Below, piece after piece: positions 10,529 to 22,296 of a DNA stretch of 23,204 bases (positions are counted from its first letter, which is position 1; every line of letters begins with the position of its first letter). The notes below the pieces were generated by a model, which worked only from the letters and a program-made list of their open reading frames with translations, was not told the origin of the DNA and did not search any database. Where the stretch lies: NCBI GenBank assembly GCA_015499985.1, contig JAAAUF010000672.1, forward strand, positions 1 through 23,204. The letters are read 5' to 3'. The position numbers and the translations under genes are program-made. The stretch is from Haplosporangium gracile (lineage: Eukaryota; Mortierellomycota; Mortierellomycetes; Mortierellales; Mortierellaceae).

Positions 10529-13500
10529 TTAGGCGGCCATGGCAGCAGGACCGCTGGTAACGGTAGAAGCAACCTTCTTCTCAGCATCCACTTGGGCCTG
10601 GATCTTATCCAACATCAACTTGACCATCTTCTCCATACCAAACTCTTCCTTCCATCCGAAATCCCGTCTCGCCATCGAATCATCCAAAGAAGCGGGCCAA
10701 GAATCCGCAATTGCCTGACGGAAATCAGGTCTAGCGGGATTAGGGTATGAAATCGTGAAATGAGGCAAATGCTTCTGAATCTCAGCTGCAAGCTCTGCAG
10801 GAGTGAAAGAGCAAGCTGCGATGTTGTAGACGGATTGAGGCAAGGGGGTGGGGTGGATGAGGTGATCGACGGTGCCCTTGATGCAGTCAGAGAGGTACAT
10901 CATGGGGAGACGAGTGTCCTTGGACAGGAAGCAGTCATAGTGGCCTGTTCGGATGGCGTGGTGGAAGATGTCGACGGCGTAGTCGGTAGTTCCGCCGCCT
11001 GGGGGGGTATCTGCGCTCAGGATGCCGGGGTAGCGAGCCGACCGGAAGTCCACTCCAAACTTTTCTCTGTAGTACTATTTTCGTTGAAACGAGGGGAACG
11101 AGGGATACGGAGAATAGAAAGAGAAGGGAGGAGGATAGGAAGAAAGCACAGAAAAAGAGGATGAGAAAGAGAGAGAAAAGACGTTAGAGTTTGACAGAAG
11201 AAAGTCAACCGGTAATTAATTCTCAACCATTCAACCACCACCACAATAGTAACAGAAAAAAATAAAGAGATATATACCTCGCCAAGAAGCTCGTTATGCA
11301 ACTTAGTAATACCATAAATGGTATTGGGACGCATAATAGTAAGATCAGGAGTGTTGTTCTTGGGGGTCGAGGGACCAAAGGCACCAATAGTAGAAGGCGA
11401 GTAGAGACGAAGACGGTGGATCTTGGCCAACTCGAGCATGTTCTGGAAACCAGTCATGTTGACGCTCAATGCCAGGGCGGGGTTTTTCTCTGCGACCGCG
11501 GACAACAATGCCGAGTAGTGCACCACCCAGTCTATTATTTCGTGTTTTGATGAGAGGAAGGAGGGTTTGATAGGTTAGTTGTTTGTTTGTTTGTCATCGA
11601 TGTGTTGATGTCTTGCGGATTGGTTGTGGAGGACAGACAGTTGTGCAGGTGTGGAAAAGAAGTGCAATAGGAAGGAAGAGAAGGAGATGACAACGCCCAG
11701 ACTGACTCTGCACAGTGGTGCGAACGCTGAACAGGTCCAAAAAGAGCGAAGAAAAAAGTAAAAGCAAGTCCGTTTATCTGTGTGGAGATTGAACTTTGGC
11801 CACTCGTCCGTCCATGTACGAAGAAGACAAGGTTTAAAAATAGGCGGGGTAAGAAAAAAAAAAAAAAAACATGACCGTGGAAAAAAAAGTTGAGAGAGAG
11901 AGATGAGATGAAAACGACTGAGACTGGACTGGGGAGGGACTGAGAGCAAATAACAGGAACAAGAAAAAAAGTTCCCAAGAACAAAAAGATCCCGATTGAG
12001 GCTTCATCCTAAAAAAGTCCTGTGGTCTCTGAGTTTGCTATGTCCTGTCCTGAATGTCCGTTTGTTTGTTTGTTTGGATCCCTGTTCGGTCCTGTCCGAG
12101 AAGTCCTGCCTGTCTGAGCTGCGAGCTGAGATGAGAAAAGGAGTGGGGGAAGGGAGGTAGCGGTAGGCCACATGGGCAAAAGGAGTAAACAAAAAAAGGG
12201 AGCTCTCTTCCCTTTTTATTTTCCTTCTAATGGAAGAACGAGAACAAAAAAACAATGGGGAGGAAAGGAATAGGACACAGGGATAAATAAAGATGCCGAG
12301 ATGAGATGGCTTACCAATGCGCCAGTCGACAACGATGCGTTCGAGCATGGAGTAGTTCATCACATCGGCATAGACAAAGGGACCCGAGGCCATAAACTCC
12401 TCAGGGGCCTTGCGGATATCCGAAGCAATCACATTCTCGTTCCCGTACATCGAACTAAAAGAGAATAAAGAGGATGAAATGGATGTTACATGGATGTATC
12501 AAAAGCACGAAACAAGAAGTGGTGAACCGTGGTAAATTATGAGTAAGAGGACAAGGACCAGAGCCGCGCAGCTGTTTTCATACAACACCACTGGATGTGA
12601 CAATGCTGAGCCCTTCTCTGAGAGCAGTAGCGATGAATGGTGGGTGTCGAAGGAGAGAGATATGTCGTTGATTGCTGTTTCATACGAGTGAGGATTGGCG
12701 AATACAAAATGGCAGCATACTGGACCGATATTCTGCCATTTTCATCACTCTGATCCCGCTGGATCTACCTTTCTTCCAAGGGCAGGCAGTCGACATGCGC
12801 AGGGGAAAAGACAAGGGGAAGCAGAGGACACGCCGCCCTTGTTGATCCAATTATCTCCACTCGACCTCAGTCCAGGTCTCGATTTTTTTCTTGTTCTTTT
12901 TTTCTTTCGATGCTTCTTTGGAAAGGCGAAGGGAATAAAGGGAAGGTTGGGAAAAGAAACAAAATGCCTGAGCTGAGTTGATGTTATGAGCTCCTTTCCA
13001 GAGCCCCCATCTCATTCTCCTTTTTTTCTTCTCCGTCCATCCCTCTTTTCCCTTCGCTGTCCTCGTACAATTTGCTCTCGCAGCCTTTTTGATTTGTTTG
13101 TCTCATTTGTTTGTCGTGCAGCAAAAAGGAAGGAAACAACCCAAATTTTGCACTGTGGGAAGAAAAATGGACTCATCGCCCCAAAAAGGTGTTGACCCCT
13201 TTTCTTCACACACTAAAAAAAAACATAAACGAATGGCTTGCTGCTTGTTGTTTTTGCTGTTGTTACTGCCGTTGTTGGGGGTATCTGCGCCGTGGTATAA
13301 CAATTTTTTTCCTTCCTGCGTTGCCCTCTTTGATAATGTTCCTATTTTAGTGCGACCAACAAAACTTACACACACATATAGGGAGACATGAACGAAAAGA
13401 AATAACCACTACCGTTACAACCACCGCTTTCCCTCTCTCCCTTCTGTGATATGTGCCCCTGCAACGGGCAGTTTCTTCCTCTTTTGTGTCAAGAAATAAG

Positions 13501-14216
13501 GGAATGCACAGCGATAATATCAAAAGGGTCGTCTGTGTATAGTCCTGTTGTTAATGTTATTGTTGGCAAGATTCTCTTACCGGAGCTCCTTGACGAGTCC
13601 AGAACCAAGCTGACCCAACGATCCTGTTTGTTGGGAAGAAATGAAAAATAAAGGAGGTTAGGTCAGTTATTTAGGCATTGGTGCACACAACGATGAGAGG
13701 CCAAAGAAAAAAGAAATAATAAAACTCTTCTTCTCTCCTTTTTTCACTCCGCGCAGTCAGCCAGCTAGCCCAGTCCATGCACGCCAAACACATGGGCAAC
13801 ACAAAAGCGCGCATTTATGTACATCCTTGTTGTCGATGCTTGCTTGTTTTTCTTGCTTTGTTCTCATGTTCGCGGCATTAATAAAATCGACAAACAGCAG
13901 GCAGCACAACCTGTTAAACAACTTTGATCTGATGACAGGCAAACAAACCAACCATCAACAATATCACCCCTTGTAGCTTACCGGTGACGAGAACCCTGGG
14001 GTGGCGAGGGGCAGCTGCGTTAGAAGTAGAGTTGTAGTGCTGAGGAGGGGGCGGTGGGGACGAGGCGGCGGCAGAGATGGAGAAGAGACGGGTTGAGGCC
14101 GAGAGGGGCGAGACGGCTGCGGTCCTGGAGAAGCGAGTCGTTGTTGTGGATGAAAGGGGTTGACGGAGGATCCTGGCGGAGGAGGTCCACATGGAGGCGG
14201 CTGTAGTTCTGAGCAT
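10529..14216 (-). CDS. TDH: L-threonine 3-dehydrogenase, mitochondrial (SDR type)
   Basis: Five exons: 14216-13982, 13623-13581, 12454-12315, 11531-11278 and 11074-10529, all GT-AG, giving 405 residues. The N-terminal 50 or so residues are Arg/Ser/Thr/Ala-rich without acids, fitting a mitochondrial transit peptide. A Rossmann fold starts at RVLVTGSLGQLG (Gly79-Gly85); the acidic residue of ASDIR (Asp105) would bind the NAD ribose. HYSALLSAV follows, then PSTIGAFGP (Ser186/Thr187), and the catalytic pair Tyr212 and Lys216 in TIYGITK. RYPGILSADTPPGGGTTDYA and RLPMMYLSDCIKGT match the animal short-chain TDH. It oxidises L-threonine with NAD+ to 2-amino-3-oxobutyrate, which 2-amino-3-ketobutyrate CoA ligase converts to glycine and acetyl-CoA. 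This type differs from the zinc alcohol-dehydrogenase-like bacterial enzyme. Introns 2 (1126 bp) and 3 (783 bp) are long for this genome. The residues after Lys370 are a poorly conserved tail. Confidence 0.95.
12455..13580 (-). other. TDH: Unusually long TDH intron 2
   Basis: The intron is 1126 bp, against 98-358 bp for nearly all other introns in the window. It starts GTAAGA after the GAGCTCCG exon end and finishes TTTTAG. Open frames of 60-100 codons on both strands inside it (for example plus 12695-12976) lack leaders or recognisable domains and follow homopolymer-rich sequence. No snoRNA box pair was convincing by eye. Confidence 0.6.
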
Positions 14217-16146
14217 TCTCTTGAGTATGTGTTGTGTGTGGCTTGTTAGAGAGAGAGATTGGTTGTATTTGTTTGTTTACAGGAGTAGGGAAAGGACGAG
14301 AGCTGAAAAACCAAAGGAGAGAGCGAAGGGAGAGAGAAAGAACAAAGAGAGAGAACGAAAGGAGAGAAAGAAGAATGAAGAAAAAAAAAAAGGGCAAAAA
14401 CGTGTCTGGGGTAAGACTCTTAAATAGGCAGAGCGAAGGGAGAGAGGAGACCGTGGAAAAATAGAATCCTGTCTAAAATGAATCCTGAGCCACACCTCAT
14501 TTTGAAGAGATAAATGAAAATTTTTCTCTTGTTCTCTTCCTCCGTCCAGCTTACTCTCTCTCTCTCTCCCTTCAATTCGAAGTGGACCTGGACCTGGACC
14601 TCTCGTCTTCCAATCGAATTTGTCTGTGCAAATTCTATTTTCCTCTTCTTCCCTGCTCTTTACCCCCACCACACGGGCGCAGAAGCCATGTACCCTGCTC
14701 TTGTCATCTTTTAGTAATTCTCCCCTCCCAGTGGACCATTTGCACAGTTTTTAGTAATCGAACTCTCCTTCAGTCTCTGTCGGAGATAACTTTCCCTTCC
14801 TCGTTTTCTTTTTTTTTTATTCTTTTTTCGGTACTTCCTTTTTCTGTTCTTCATCGTCACTGGTTCTTGGCTGCTTTACTTCCTCTTCACTACATTTTTG
14901 TCCGTAATTGATTAGTAGTTTGACCATTCTCCGATTTTCAATTGATGGTTTGTATTCTTTCATTGAATGAGAGAAGAGAAAGAGAGGAGTAGCCGGGGGG
15001 GGAAGGGTTTTTTTGTTATCGTCCTGCCTCGTCTTTTTTTCTCACTTGGTGCATACAGGCATCACTCATTCCCTTTTTGTTCTCTCTCACGCTCTCTCTT
15101 TCATCCTTCAGTCTGCTTGGATTGACTCTTCTTTTCATTTCTTTAATATTAATAATCAGGCCCACACACACGCACTTTATCTCGATCAAATTGAGCACCA
15201 TCCCCTCCACACACACACATGCACATAATCAAGGTTCTGTGTTCAAATCAAAGAAACTAATCACAAAAAAAAAAGTCTCCGGTGGGGAGGGAGTAGGATC
15301 ATGACTACAACATGACTCCAAAGAGATGCACACAAAGCCCCTGCGTCTGTCTGTTTTTTTTTTGGTGGTGGTTCCTGATTTATGTTCTGGACAAGGTGCT
15401 TATACGAGGGGTGAGATATGTACCTGTTCCGTTGTTAGATATCGCCGTTTTTTTTTTTTTTTGTCTGCAATTTTTCGGTATCGAATGATTTGAGAGGTGG
15501 TACTAGGTTGGGAAGAGGAAGAGGGAGAGGTTGCGTGTGCAGTGAGAAATGACACATTCACAAAAGGGCTATCTATCTCCTTTCTTCCTCCTCCTACTTT
15601 CTCTTCCGAATAGGCGCTGCTAAAATATATTATAACAAACAAATGAAACTGGTTCAATCGACATTTTTAGATGGTGACGGGGCACTCCTCGGTACCTGGC
15701 TGACGCCATTCTGTTCGATCCCCGATGGGGATCCTCTCTCCCCCTCCCTTCTTTTTTTTTTTTTTATTTCCTATCGATGCTGTGTGCTAACGCTATGCAA
15801 TGTACGAGCACTTGTATTTTCTACCTCCCCTGCCATAGTGATTACTCGACCATGAGTCATGTTTCGCTCAATGCATACATGTATGTGTAACAAACAGAAA
15901 AGAGGTTGCGGTGCCAAGCGGAGAAGTCAAGTAAATGATAGACTGTTAACCCTTCATATACATTTCGTCTAGCGCCAGCTTTTATGAAACTAGCGCATGT
16001 TACTTTTTTTTCAAGCCCAACAGGCGCCGATGACAGGCAAAGTAGAATCAAAATGGAGATAAGACAATATCAAAAGAGGTATCTGTAATTTGTCTATGAG
16101 AAGTATGCTGCTTTCATTCAAACCACTTTGCAAGGGAAACAATGGC
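14217..16146. other. 1.9-kb intergenic region, no gene recognised
   Basis: The part near 14217-14450 is the GA/CT-rich leader and promoter side of TDH. Further right there are short microsatellites: CT near 14558, CA/CACACA near 15163-15220, and T tracts at about 15351, 15448 and 15753. A perfect 7-bp hairpin GATCCCC-GAT-GGGGATC occurs at 15718-15734. Readings of 60-110 codons look like low-complexity shadows. I see no gene, tRNA or rRNA here. Confidence 0.45.
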
Positions 16147-18632
16147 CTAGACGCTCGCATGCGCACCTCCAGCAATCCTCGCCTTGACATCCTCACCAGA
16201 GGGATTCATGATCTCCCAACCCATCTTTATCCTTACCACCTCACGCTTCTCCTTCTCCTTCTTATCTTTGCCGTCCCCTTCCTTCTTCGGGGCGCCCTTC
16301 TTCCCTTTCCTCGCCTTCTCCTTCTTCCCTTTCTTCTCCGTCTCCTTCTCTGCAACAGACGACGACGGTGACGACGAGGAAGGGGAGGAGGAGGAAAGAG
16401 GGAGGGGGTCGGCGAGTTTGAGGGGCGCAATCCCGACACGCTGGTGCTCCTGATCAAACACTACATAATTGTTCTTGATAAAGACGTCGCCGATAATCAT
16501 AAAGTTTGCTCCACTTGATTGCACACCCGAGAAACATAATCCGCTTCCCTTCCTTCCCTTCCCTCCCTTCCCTCCCTCACTAACATTGTTATCGTCTTCG
16601 TCATCGACCTTCTGGCTGGAAGAAGATGAGGATGGGGACTCGTCAGTGGCAGCTAGACCGGAAGGCTGATCAACGGGCTCACGAACCATATCCTCAAACG
16701 GAATCGCGAACCGTCTTCCTTCAACCTGCAGCTCTATTTTTGACGACCCATGTGTCTGACCGAGGTTACATGGCACTGCCCAGGACTGGCCAATGACCCT
16801 CGCGTATGGGATCAGTGCGTGGATTGCGTTTGTAAGACGAACTGGTGCGATCATGAGTGTCGTTCCTGTATCCACGATTCCTGCAATGTTGGAGCGTTTC
16901 TCTGACGGTGAAGAAGGAGGTGAGGAAGGAGGTGCCTTGGGAGTGAGGTAGGTCAGGGGCTTAACGGGTGTATAATCGACCCGTCGATTGGCGACAAAGA
17001 CATTCTCGACATTGATCTGCCAGTAGTTGGGTCTTGTCACATTCGTGAATACTAACTCTTCACCATCCTTGATCCGGGCAGGGTCCCACCCTCCGAACAG
17101 GACTTCTCCGCCCCCACCGCGGGAGGACTTGCCGAGATAGAAACTGAACATCCCCCGATCGACTAGTCCTTGCGCCATCATGTTCTCGAAGACCGTCTTT
17201 GTTGGGGCCGCCTTGGGTGTCCCACCACCACTGGAGGAAGAGGAGGAGAGGACTCCAAAGGCAAGACCCATAATCCCATCGATGGCTTCATCAAAGTTGG
17301 CGCTCTCACTCGTCACAAGCGCTAGTTCCTGATGCTGCACAGTCAACCCTCCACTTCCTCCCTTCTTCCCGTTTCCTCCTTCTGTTGTGGAGGTGGCGCC
17401 GATTGTCACGTGATCCCGACCGAGAAATCCCTCTGCGTGGGTCATGTCGCCATAGGTAATGTGCCATGCGTTTGGGTCGTGTGGTGGTTTCGATAATGGG
17501 TAGCGAGGCATTGATGTTGCTGATGTTGTGTTGGTGGAAGAGGAGGAAGGGACGGAGGAAGGGGTATCCTCGGAGTTGAGACGGAAGGTTCTGGAGAGGG
17601 ACGAGTCGTAGCGGGTAGTCCCTGAGCATTCGGTGCAGCCTTTGGAAGAGAGGATGAACCGTGAGGACCCTGTGTCAAAATCAATCTGTGATTGAGAAAG
17701 GAGGGAAGAAGAGGAGAGGGGAGAGAAGGAGGGAGGCGATTTTGATCAATCACTTGGTGAGACGAACAAGGTTGGCGGCAAAAATAATAAGAGATAAAGC
17801 GGTGATCCGATCATATTTGGTGTGCTAGATTTTGAACAATGACCTTATTATGCATTGGGAGATAATAGGGGGGGGAGGGAGAAGAGACGGAATGGTAAAG
17901 GAGAGGGGTTGGTTTTACCTTGAAGGATTGGGGAGGTTCGCCGACCAGGACGGTGCCATAGTACTAGAATAGAAAAAGGACAGCAACAGCATCATGTAAG
18001 TGTATACCTTCGAATAAAAAAAAATTAAGCAGAAAACATGCCTGCATGCCTCGTCATCTCCTTCCTCATTATGCATTTCTCTTTTTTTGTCTCAATTATT
18101 ACCTCGCGATCGAAATCAAAGTCCACAAGAGGAACTCTAGCAACGTTCTTCTTGTCGTCACCATCCTCGACAACACGCCCGCGCTGGCGTCCTTTTGGTC
18201 CAGGTCGTTGGTTGGGTCCAAAATCGGTTGAGAGGCCGTACTTTCGTAGGGTGTACTCCCACCGTCCGACTGTGGAGGGTCTTTTTATGTGAGCGAGTGT
18301 TGTTATTGGGATTCTGTTTTTTTTGTTTGCACGTAAGAGGAGGAGGAAGAGAGAGAGGAGAGGTAGAGGTGGAGAGATTAGTTGAGTGTCTGTGTACATT
18401 GGGAGAACTAAAGAGAGGGAGAGGGAATCAAAAAAGGCTGGTGAAGGAAGTGAAATGGTTTTTGTGTAACGAGAGATGTGAACCAGAATTTCAAAGGAAC
18501 AAAATGACAGTGAGGAGAGACAGAAAAAGGGGGAAAGAAACCTTACTTGACCACATCGTCGGCTTGTACGACTGCAGTCGTCTGAGCGAGTACCAGTATC
18601 AATGCGGATGATATCCCAAAGTTCAGCTTCAT
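16147..18632 (-). CDS. Secreted pepsin-family (A1) aspartic protease
   Basis: Four exons: 18632-18547, 18313-18103, 17963-17919 and 17685-16147, with introns of 233, 139 and 233 bp, giving 626 residues. The signal peptide is MKLNFGISSALILVLAQTTA, cleaved near QA. A pro-segment follows (RRK-like basic stretch around residues 60-85). The mature enzyme begins near YYGTVLVGEPPQSFK. The catalytic aspartates are Asp118 (IDFDTGSS) and Asp386 (GIVDTGTT); flap Tyr192 lies in HITYGD, and a CTEC pair follows the first aspartate. It is predicted to hydrolyse proteins outside the cell or in the vacuole. Unusual are several low-complexity inserts (Ser/Thr after residue 145, Gly/Ser near 260, Pro/Ser near 365, Ser/Asp/Gly/Lys near 475) and a C-terminal tail of about 100 residues rich in Ser, Lys and Glu. 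No GPI-like hydrophobic end is present. Confidence 0.93.
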
Positions 18633-19885
18633 TTTTGTTTGTTCCCTTCTTGAGAGGAAATAAGAAGGAGTTTCGAGGGAGGAGGTTGGAAGGAGAGGGA
18701 GAGGGAGATATGTGTGCTGTGTCTACTGCTGTTTGCTGCTGATTATGTTGGTGTGATCGTGCAGATGGTCGTATGTTATTCTCAGCGAGTGTTTTGTTGA
18801 CCGGTAAGGGGGGGAAAGTGGTATGGAGGAAGGAAGGAGGGAAGTAGTGGAGGAGAGAGATATCAACAAAAAGGGGATGAGAGGAGAGGCAGAGCTATTC
18901 CTTCTCTGTTTGTATTGGTGTCTATCTAGTATGTTAGTCTGTGCAAAGTGAGGAGAAGGAGAGAATCGACCAGACAAACAAACAAAATAAATTTCGGTTG
19001 CATGCATAACTGGCCGTTTAAATACAACGGAGATTCCACATTCCAATCTAGTCTACTGACATACACAGACACGCAGACACACTCTCTCACACACACTCGC
19101 AGCGCATTCACCCTCATATATCCCCTTTCTTTTTGTTATTCCGTAGGAAGCAAGATTGTCGTTGGTCCCATCTAGCCGGTTTAGAGTCGATCTTCTTTAA
19201 TTTTTAGATTGCTCTCTAAGGCGTCATTGCAATGGGAACTGGGTGTGGAGAAAAGACAGAGAAGAGATAATGAAATTACAGGGAACTTGTGAGAACTCTA
19301 TGAATCTAAAACACATAGAGGTCATGGTGCATGCGATAGTTTGGGCAAAGAAGAATGAAGCAATGCATAGTCGGCAACATGATTGCATCTGCTTCCCTCT
19401 TACTTTTGACGCTGTACTGGTCTTAGCGATGTCTTTACTGTGAAGCAAAATTACATTTTCATTGCACGCTCCTTTTTTTTTTCTTTTTTTCTGAGCGTCT
19501 ATAATGTAATTCGCACGGATGATGTATCATCGAGATGAAGCGCTATTTCATTCTTTTACATTGTGGGGTGAACTGCGTTGTTGATTCCGATCCCTGCCAT
19601 GTTCTCGCAGTCAAACATGCAGTGCTACCTACTTCCGCCTAGACTAATTCACATACATACACGGAGAGGCGTAATTGCACACCCAGATAGCCTACACCTT
19701 GCACAAGAGGGATGAAAATAAGGAATAATGTTATCTGAAAAAATATAAACTACGCGGCCCCATGGATCCCAGTCCCTCCTAACAAGTACCAACAATTAAT
19801 AGCATTTATTTTGGAGAAGAGACTAATGCGTTGTCGGATCGGCGGTGAAGGCGTTTGAAATTATGCATTCAAGTATTGTCAATGT
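18633..19885. other. Protease promoter and intergenic region
   Basis: The first 500 bp carries GA-rich tracts and, near 19065-19100, a CA-rich microsatellite, and is the promoter side of the aspartic protease. From 19.2 to 19.88 kb the sequence is AT-rich, with T tracts near 19472-19490 inside a weak inverted repeat (ACGCTC...GAGCGT). Open frames are at most about 75 codons and unconvincing. Confidence 0.4.
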
Positions 19886-20213
19886 TCAAGAGAAAGACTT
19901 CTTTGCGTAGAGTCTCGGAGTCGATGCCGCCACTGCTGGCGATGTGACTGTCTCAATGCCTTTCGCAGAGGAACGAGCTGAAAGGTCCTTGGCTATGTTT
20001 TGTGGTGATTGCGGCGGGAGAGGGGTAAGGCGAGAATGAATAAAGGAAATAATGTATGTGTATGCTAGGATGCTTCATTACATTTTTGTGCTGAAGGCCA
20101 ATTCTCTGATGTACACTTTAGCTCACTATGAAGATTGTATTATTCATTCTCGTATCTTCTGTAAAGAGGCGTACGAGAGTGGCCGAGAAGATTGCAGCAA
20201 TAATGAACTTCAT
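19886..20213 (-). CDS. Candidate small secreted protein (about 46 residues)
   Basis: Exon 1 (20213-20175) encodes MKFIIAAIFSATL, which looks like the start of a signal peptide. The best matching last exon is 19987-19886, reading DLSARSSAKGIETVTSPAVA and ending AKKSFS before TGA at 19888-19886. The donor would be GTACGC at 20174 and the acceptor AAG at 19988, giving a 187-bp intron. The AAG acceptor is weak. The better acceptor ACATAG seven bases earlier shifts the frame into an unlike reading, and a small middle exon is possible. A TATAAAAAA box about 60 bp upstream of the ATG supports a transcript here. The Ala/Ser/Thr composition without cysteine resembles the 6.3 kb gene in style, but there is no sequence similarity. 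The exon structure is uncertain. Confidence 0.35.
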
Positions 20214-20271
20214 TGGAGGGAGGGCAGGAAAGCGAGCGATGAAACATAGAACTGATGAAGGACGGAGTCTC

Positions 20272-20280
20272 TTTTTTATA
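20272..20280 (-). promoter_or_regulatory. TATA box upstream of small secreted-protein candidate
   Basis: The minus strand reads TATAAAAAA (20280-20272), 58 bp ahead of the ATG at 20213. This spacing leaves a leader of roughly 30 nt, as expected for a strongly expressed short gene. Confidence 0.5.
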
Positions 20281-20614
20281 CTTCTTCTTTAACGGATATT
20301 CAGGAGGCTTAATTCCGACCTCATTCTTTCTTTATTCTTTTTTTGTGTTTTTTGTAAAGTCACTATATGACTGCGCTGTGAACGAAGGATCTAAGAACAA
20401 TAGGAAGAAGCGAGAGAGGGAGGAAGTCCAAAGAAGAGAAGGAAGAGAAGAAAGTGAAGGAGGGGACACGTTTTGGACCAACACCTCCGAATGAGTACAA
20501 CAAGTGATTGAAATGTAGATGTAAGTATTATATTTATAGTGAAGGGTAACTTGATATAGAGGAATATAGACACATCTGCTAAACATGCATTGATAAATCA
20601 TTGACCCCACAACT
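20281..20614. other. 3' spacer of the nitrate transporter
   Basis: This is the sequence between the transporter stop codon and the TATA box of the next gene on the same strand. It contains a purine-rich tract (20400-20465) and AT-rich runs near 20520-20560. No gene was recognised. Confidence 0.4.
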
Positions 20615-22296
20615 TTATGAGTTCAATTTCTTGAAAAGTAGTCCGAGAAGCATCCGGTCTTGGATCTTCAGCAGCAATGTGCACAGTGCTGCGGTGAGCG
20701 CTGCATAGCCGAGAACACGGAAGGCATCGGCATAGTTGATGCCATATACCTTGAAGATGTAATTGAACACAATGGATCCAATGCTTCCGCCGGCACCAAC
20801 GAGGCCATACACGGCGCCCATGCTCTTTGGATTGGCAAATGGGACAATGGCTAACCATAAAAAAAAATGCCAGCGTAAGTCGATAAAGTCTCGTCGAAGG
20901 CTTAGCAATAAACAAATCGACAAACGCAATAGATTACGTTATAATAACTTACAGAATGTGGTGCCACATCCGGCTTGAACACAGTAGCTGAACAGGACCA
21001 AGACAACGAGTGAGGAGCTCAATGCTCCCATCGCAAAGGAGAATCCGAAGAGAAAGGCACCCTGGCAGAAAAAGACGACGAAGTGGACAAGCATGCGGCC
21101 TTGGACGCCCTCGCCGATCAATGTGTTGACATAATCAGCCAAGATACCTCCGCTTGCGCGAGAGAAAAGGTTCATCAGTCCAAAGATGGATCCCAGCATG
21201 CCAGAGGTTGTTTGTGAGAGCCCGAAGTGCGAATGAAAGAATTCCCCGATCATGTTGTCAACGGCCAACTCCACTCCGAAGGAACATCCGTACTGGATCA
21301 TCAAGATCAGTACAGCTGGGTTCTTGAGCTGTGACAGCAAATCCACTACAACCGATGGGTGCTCAATAAGACCGGGAACTACAACGGCATTGCTTGATAT
21401 CTCCTTCAGACCGGTAGGCTTTTTGTCGTCCAACTTCTCGATCTCAATGGAATCACAGTCGGAGGCCGTCCGTGGCAGTCCGTGCTTCTCGACATCGTGG
21501 TGCTCCAGGCTTGAATCGCAGTTCTTCCATTCCTCGCCCGGATAATCATCACCCAGGAAATAATCCGCCACGGCCATGAGAATGCAGAGACAGGCAGGGA
21601 CGACAAAGGTGACACGCCACGCTTGGTGCGGAGGTAAGCCGAGGGCAAAGGCGTTGTAAATCAATGGGATCAGGAAGTAGGACACACCTGCTCCCATGTT
21701 GCCAAGACCACCGCAAATCGCATTGGCTGTTCCAACAATGTTGGATGAAAACATCCGCGAGGCCCAGTATTGGCATGGTACAAAGGTAGCGCCGACAATG
21801 CCAATGAAGAATCTAGTGATGATCAACCCATTGGCGTCCGAAACGAGTCCAGCCAACCCAATAGTAATAGCTCCAACCAGAAGCAAGCTCGCCATGGCTT
21901 TCCTAGGCCCGTAGCGATCACACAGTGGTCCCTATATGCAGTAGGAAGATGATGTCGGTTAGAATCACTAGTCGCAAAATAGTTTTCCATTTTCTTTTAC
22001 CCTTGCAAGTCCATGGCTCCATATCTTACGATCGTCAATCGGGCCAGAATAGTAGCGCTGACACTGGTCAGATTGGCGTCCGAAATTTGGCTGGGAGTGA
22101 GCTTGAGATCGGTCTTGATGGTAGGCATAAGTGGAGGGATGGCGAACCAGCCTATAAAGGCGATGAAGAAGGACAGCCACGAGAGCTGCATTGCTCTCAT
22201 ATGCGGCCGAGCAAAGGAGAATAGTTTGATGTTGGTCGCCTTTCCATGTTTATCAACTAGGATTTGCTTTGGGAAGATTTTAGTTGCCAGTGTCAT
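20615..22296 (-). CDS. nrtA: NNP-family nitrate/nitrite transporter (MFS)
   Basis: Three exons: 22296-22030, 21931-20953 and 20850-20615, with introns of 98 and 102 bp, giving 493 residues and about 12 membrane helices. The first is in MRAMQLSWLSFFIAFIGWFA. Arg86 in ATILARLTI matches the substrate-binding arginine of helix 2. GPLCDRYGPRKAMA is the MFS signature. GGLGNMGAG (about 163-171) and GAGGSIG (434-440) are the two nitrate-signature motifs, and a second helix arginine lies in NLFSRASGG. A central cytosolic loop (about residues 240-300) is rich in acidic residues and serines, as in fungal NrtA/CrnA. The protein imports nitrate with protons across the plasma membrane for assimilation. Nitrate and nitrite reductase genes, often neighbours in fungi, are not in this window. 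Family assignment is firm; the symbol follows the Aspergillus orthologue. Confidence 0.95.

Noticed and set aside
10760..11164. 134-codon plus-strand frame opposite TDH exon 5
   Set aside because: The minus strand here carries conserved TDH motifs; the plus reading is a shadow.
12695..13391. Several 70-100 codon frames on both strands inside TDH intron 2
   Set aside because: They lie within a well-supported intron, overlap each other, are rich in homopolymers and show no domain.
15690..15740. GTTCGATCCC, reminiscent of a tRNA T-arm
   Set aside because: The flanking bases do not form a 5-bp T stem or an acceptor stem; the match is part of a GATCCCC/GGGGATC palindrome.
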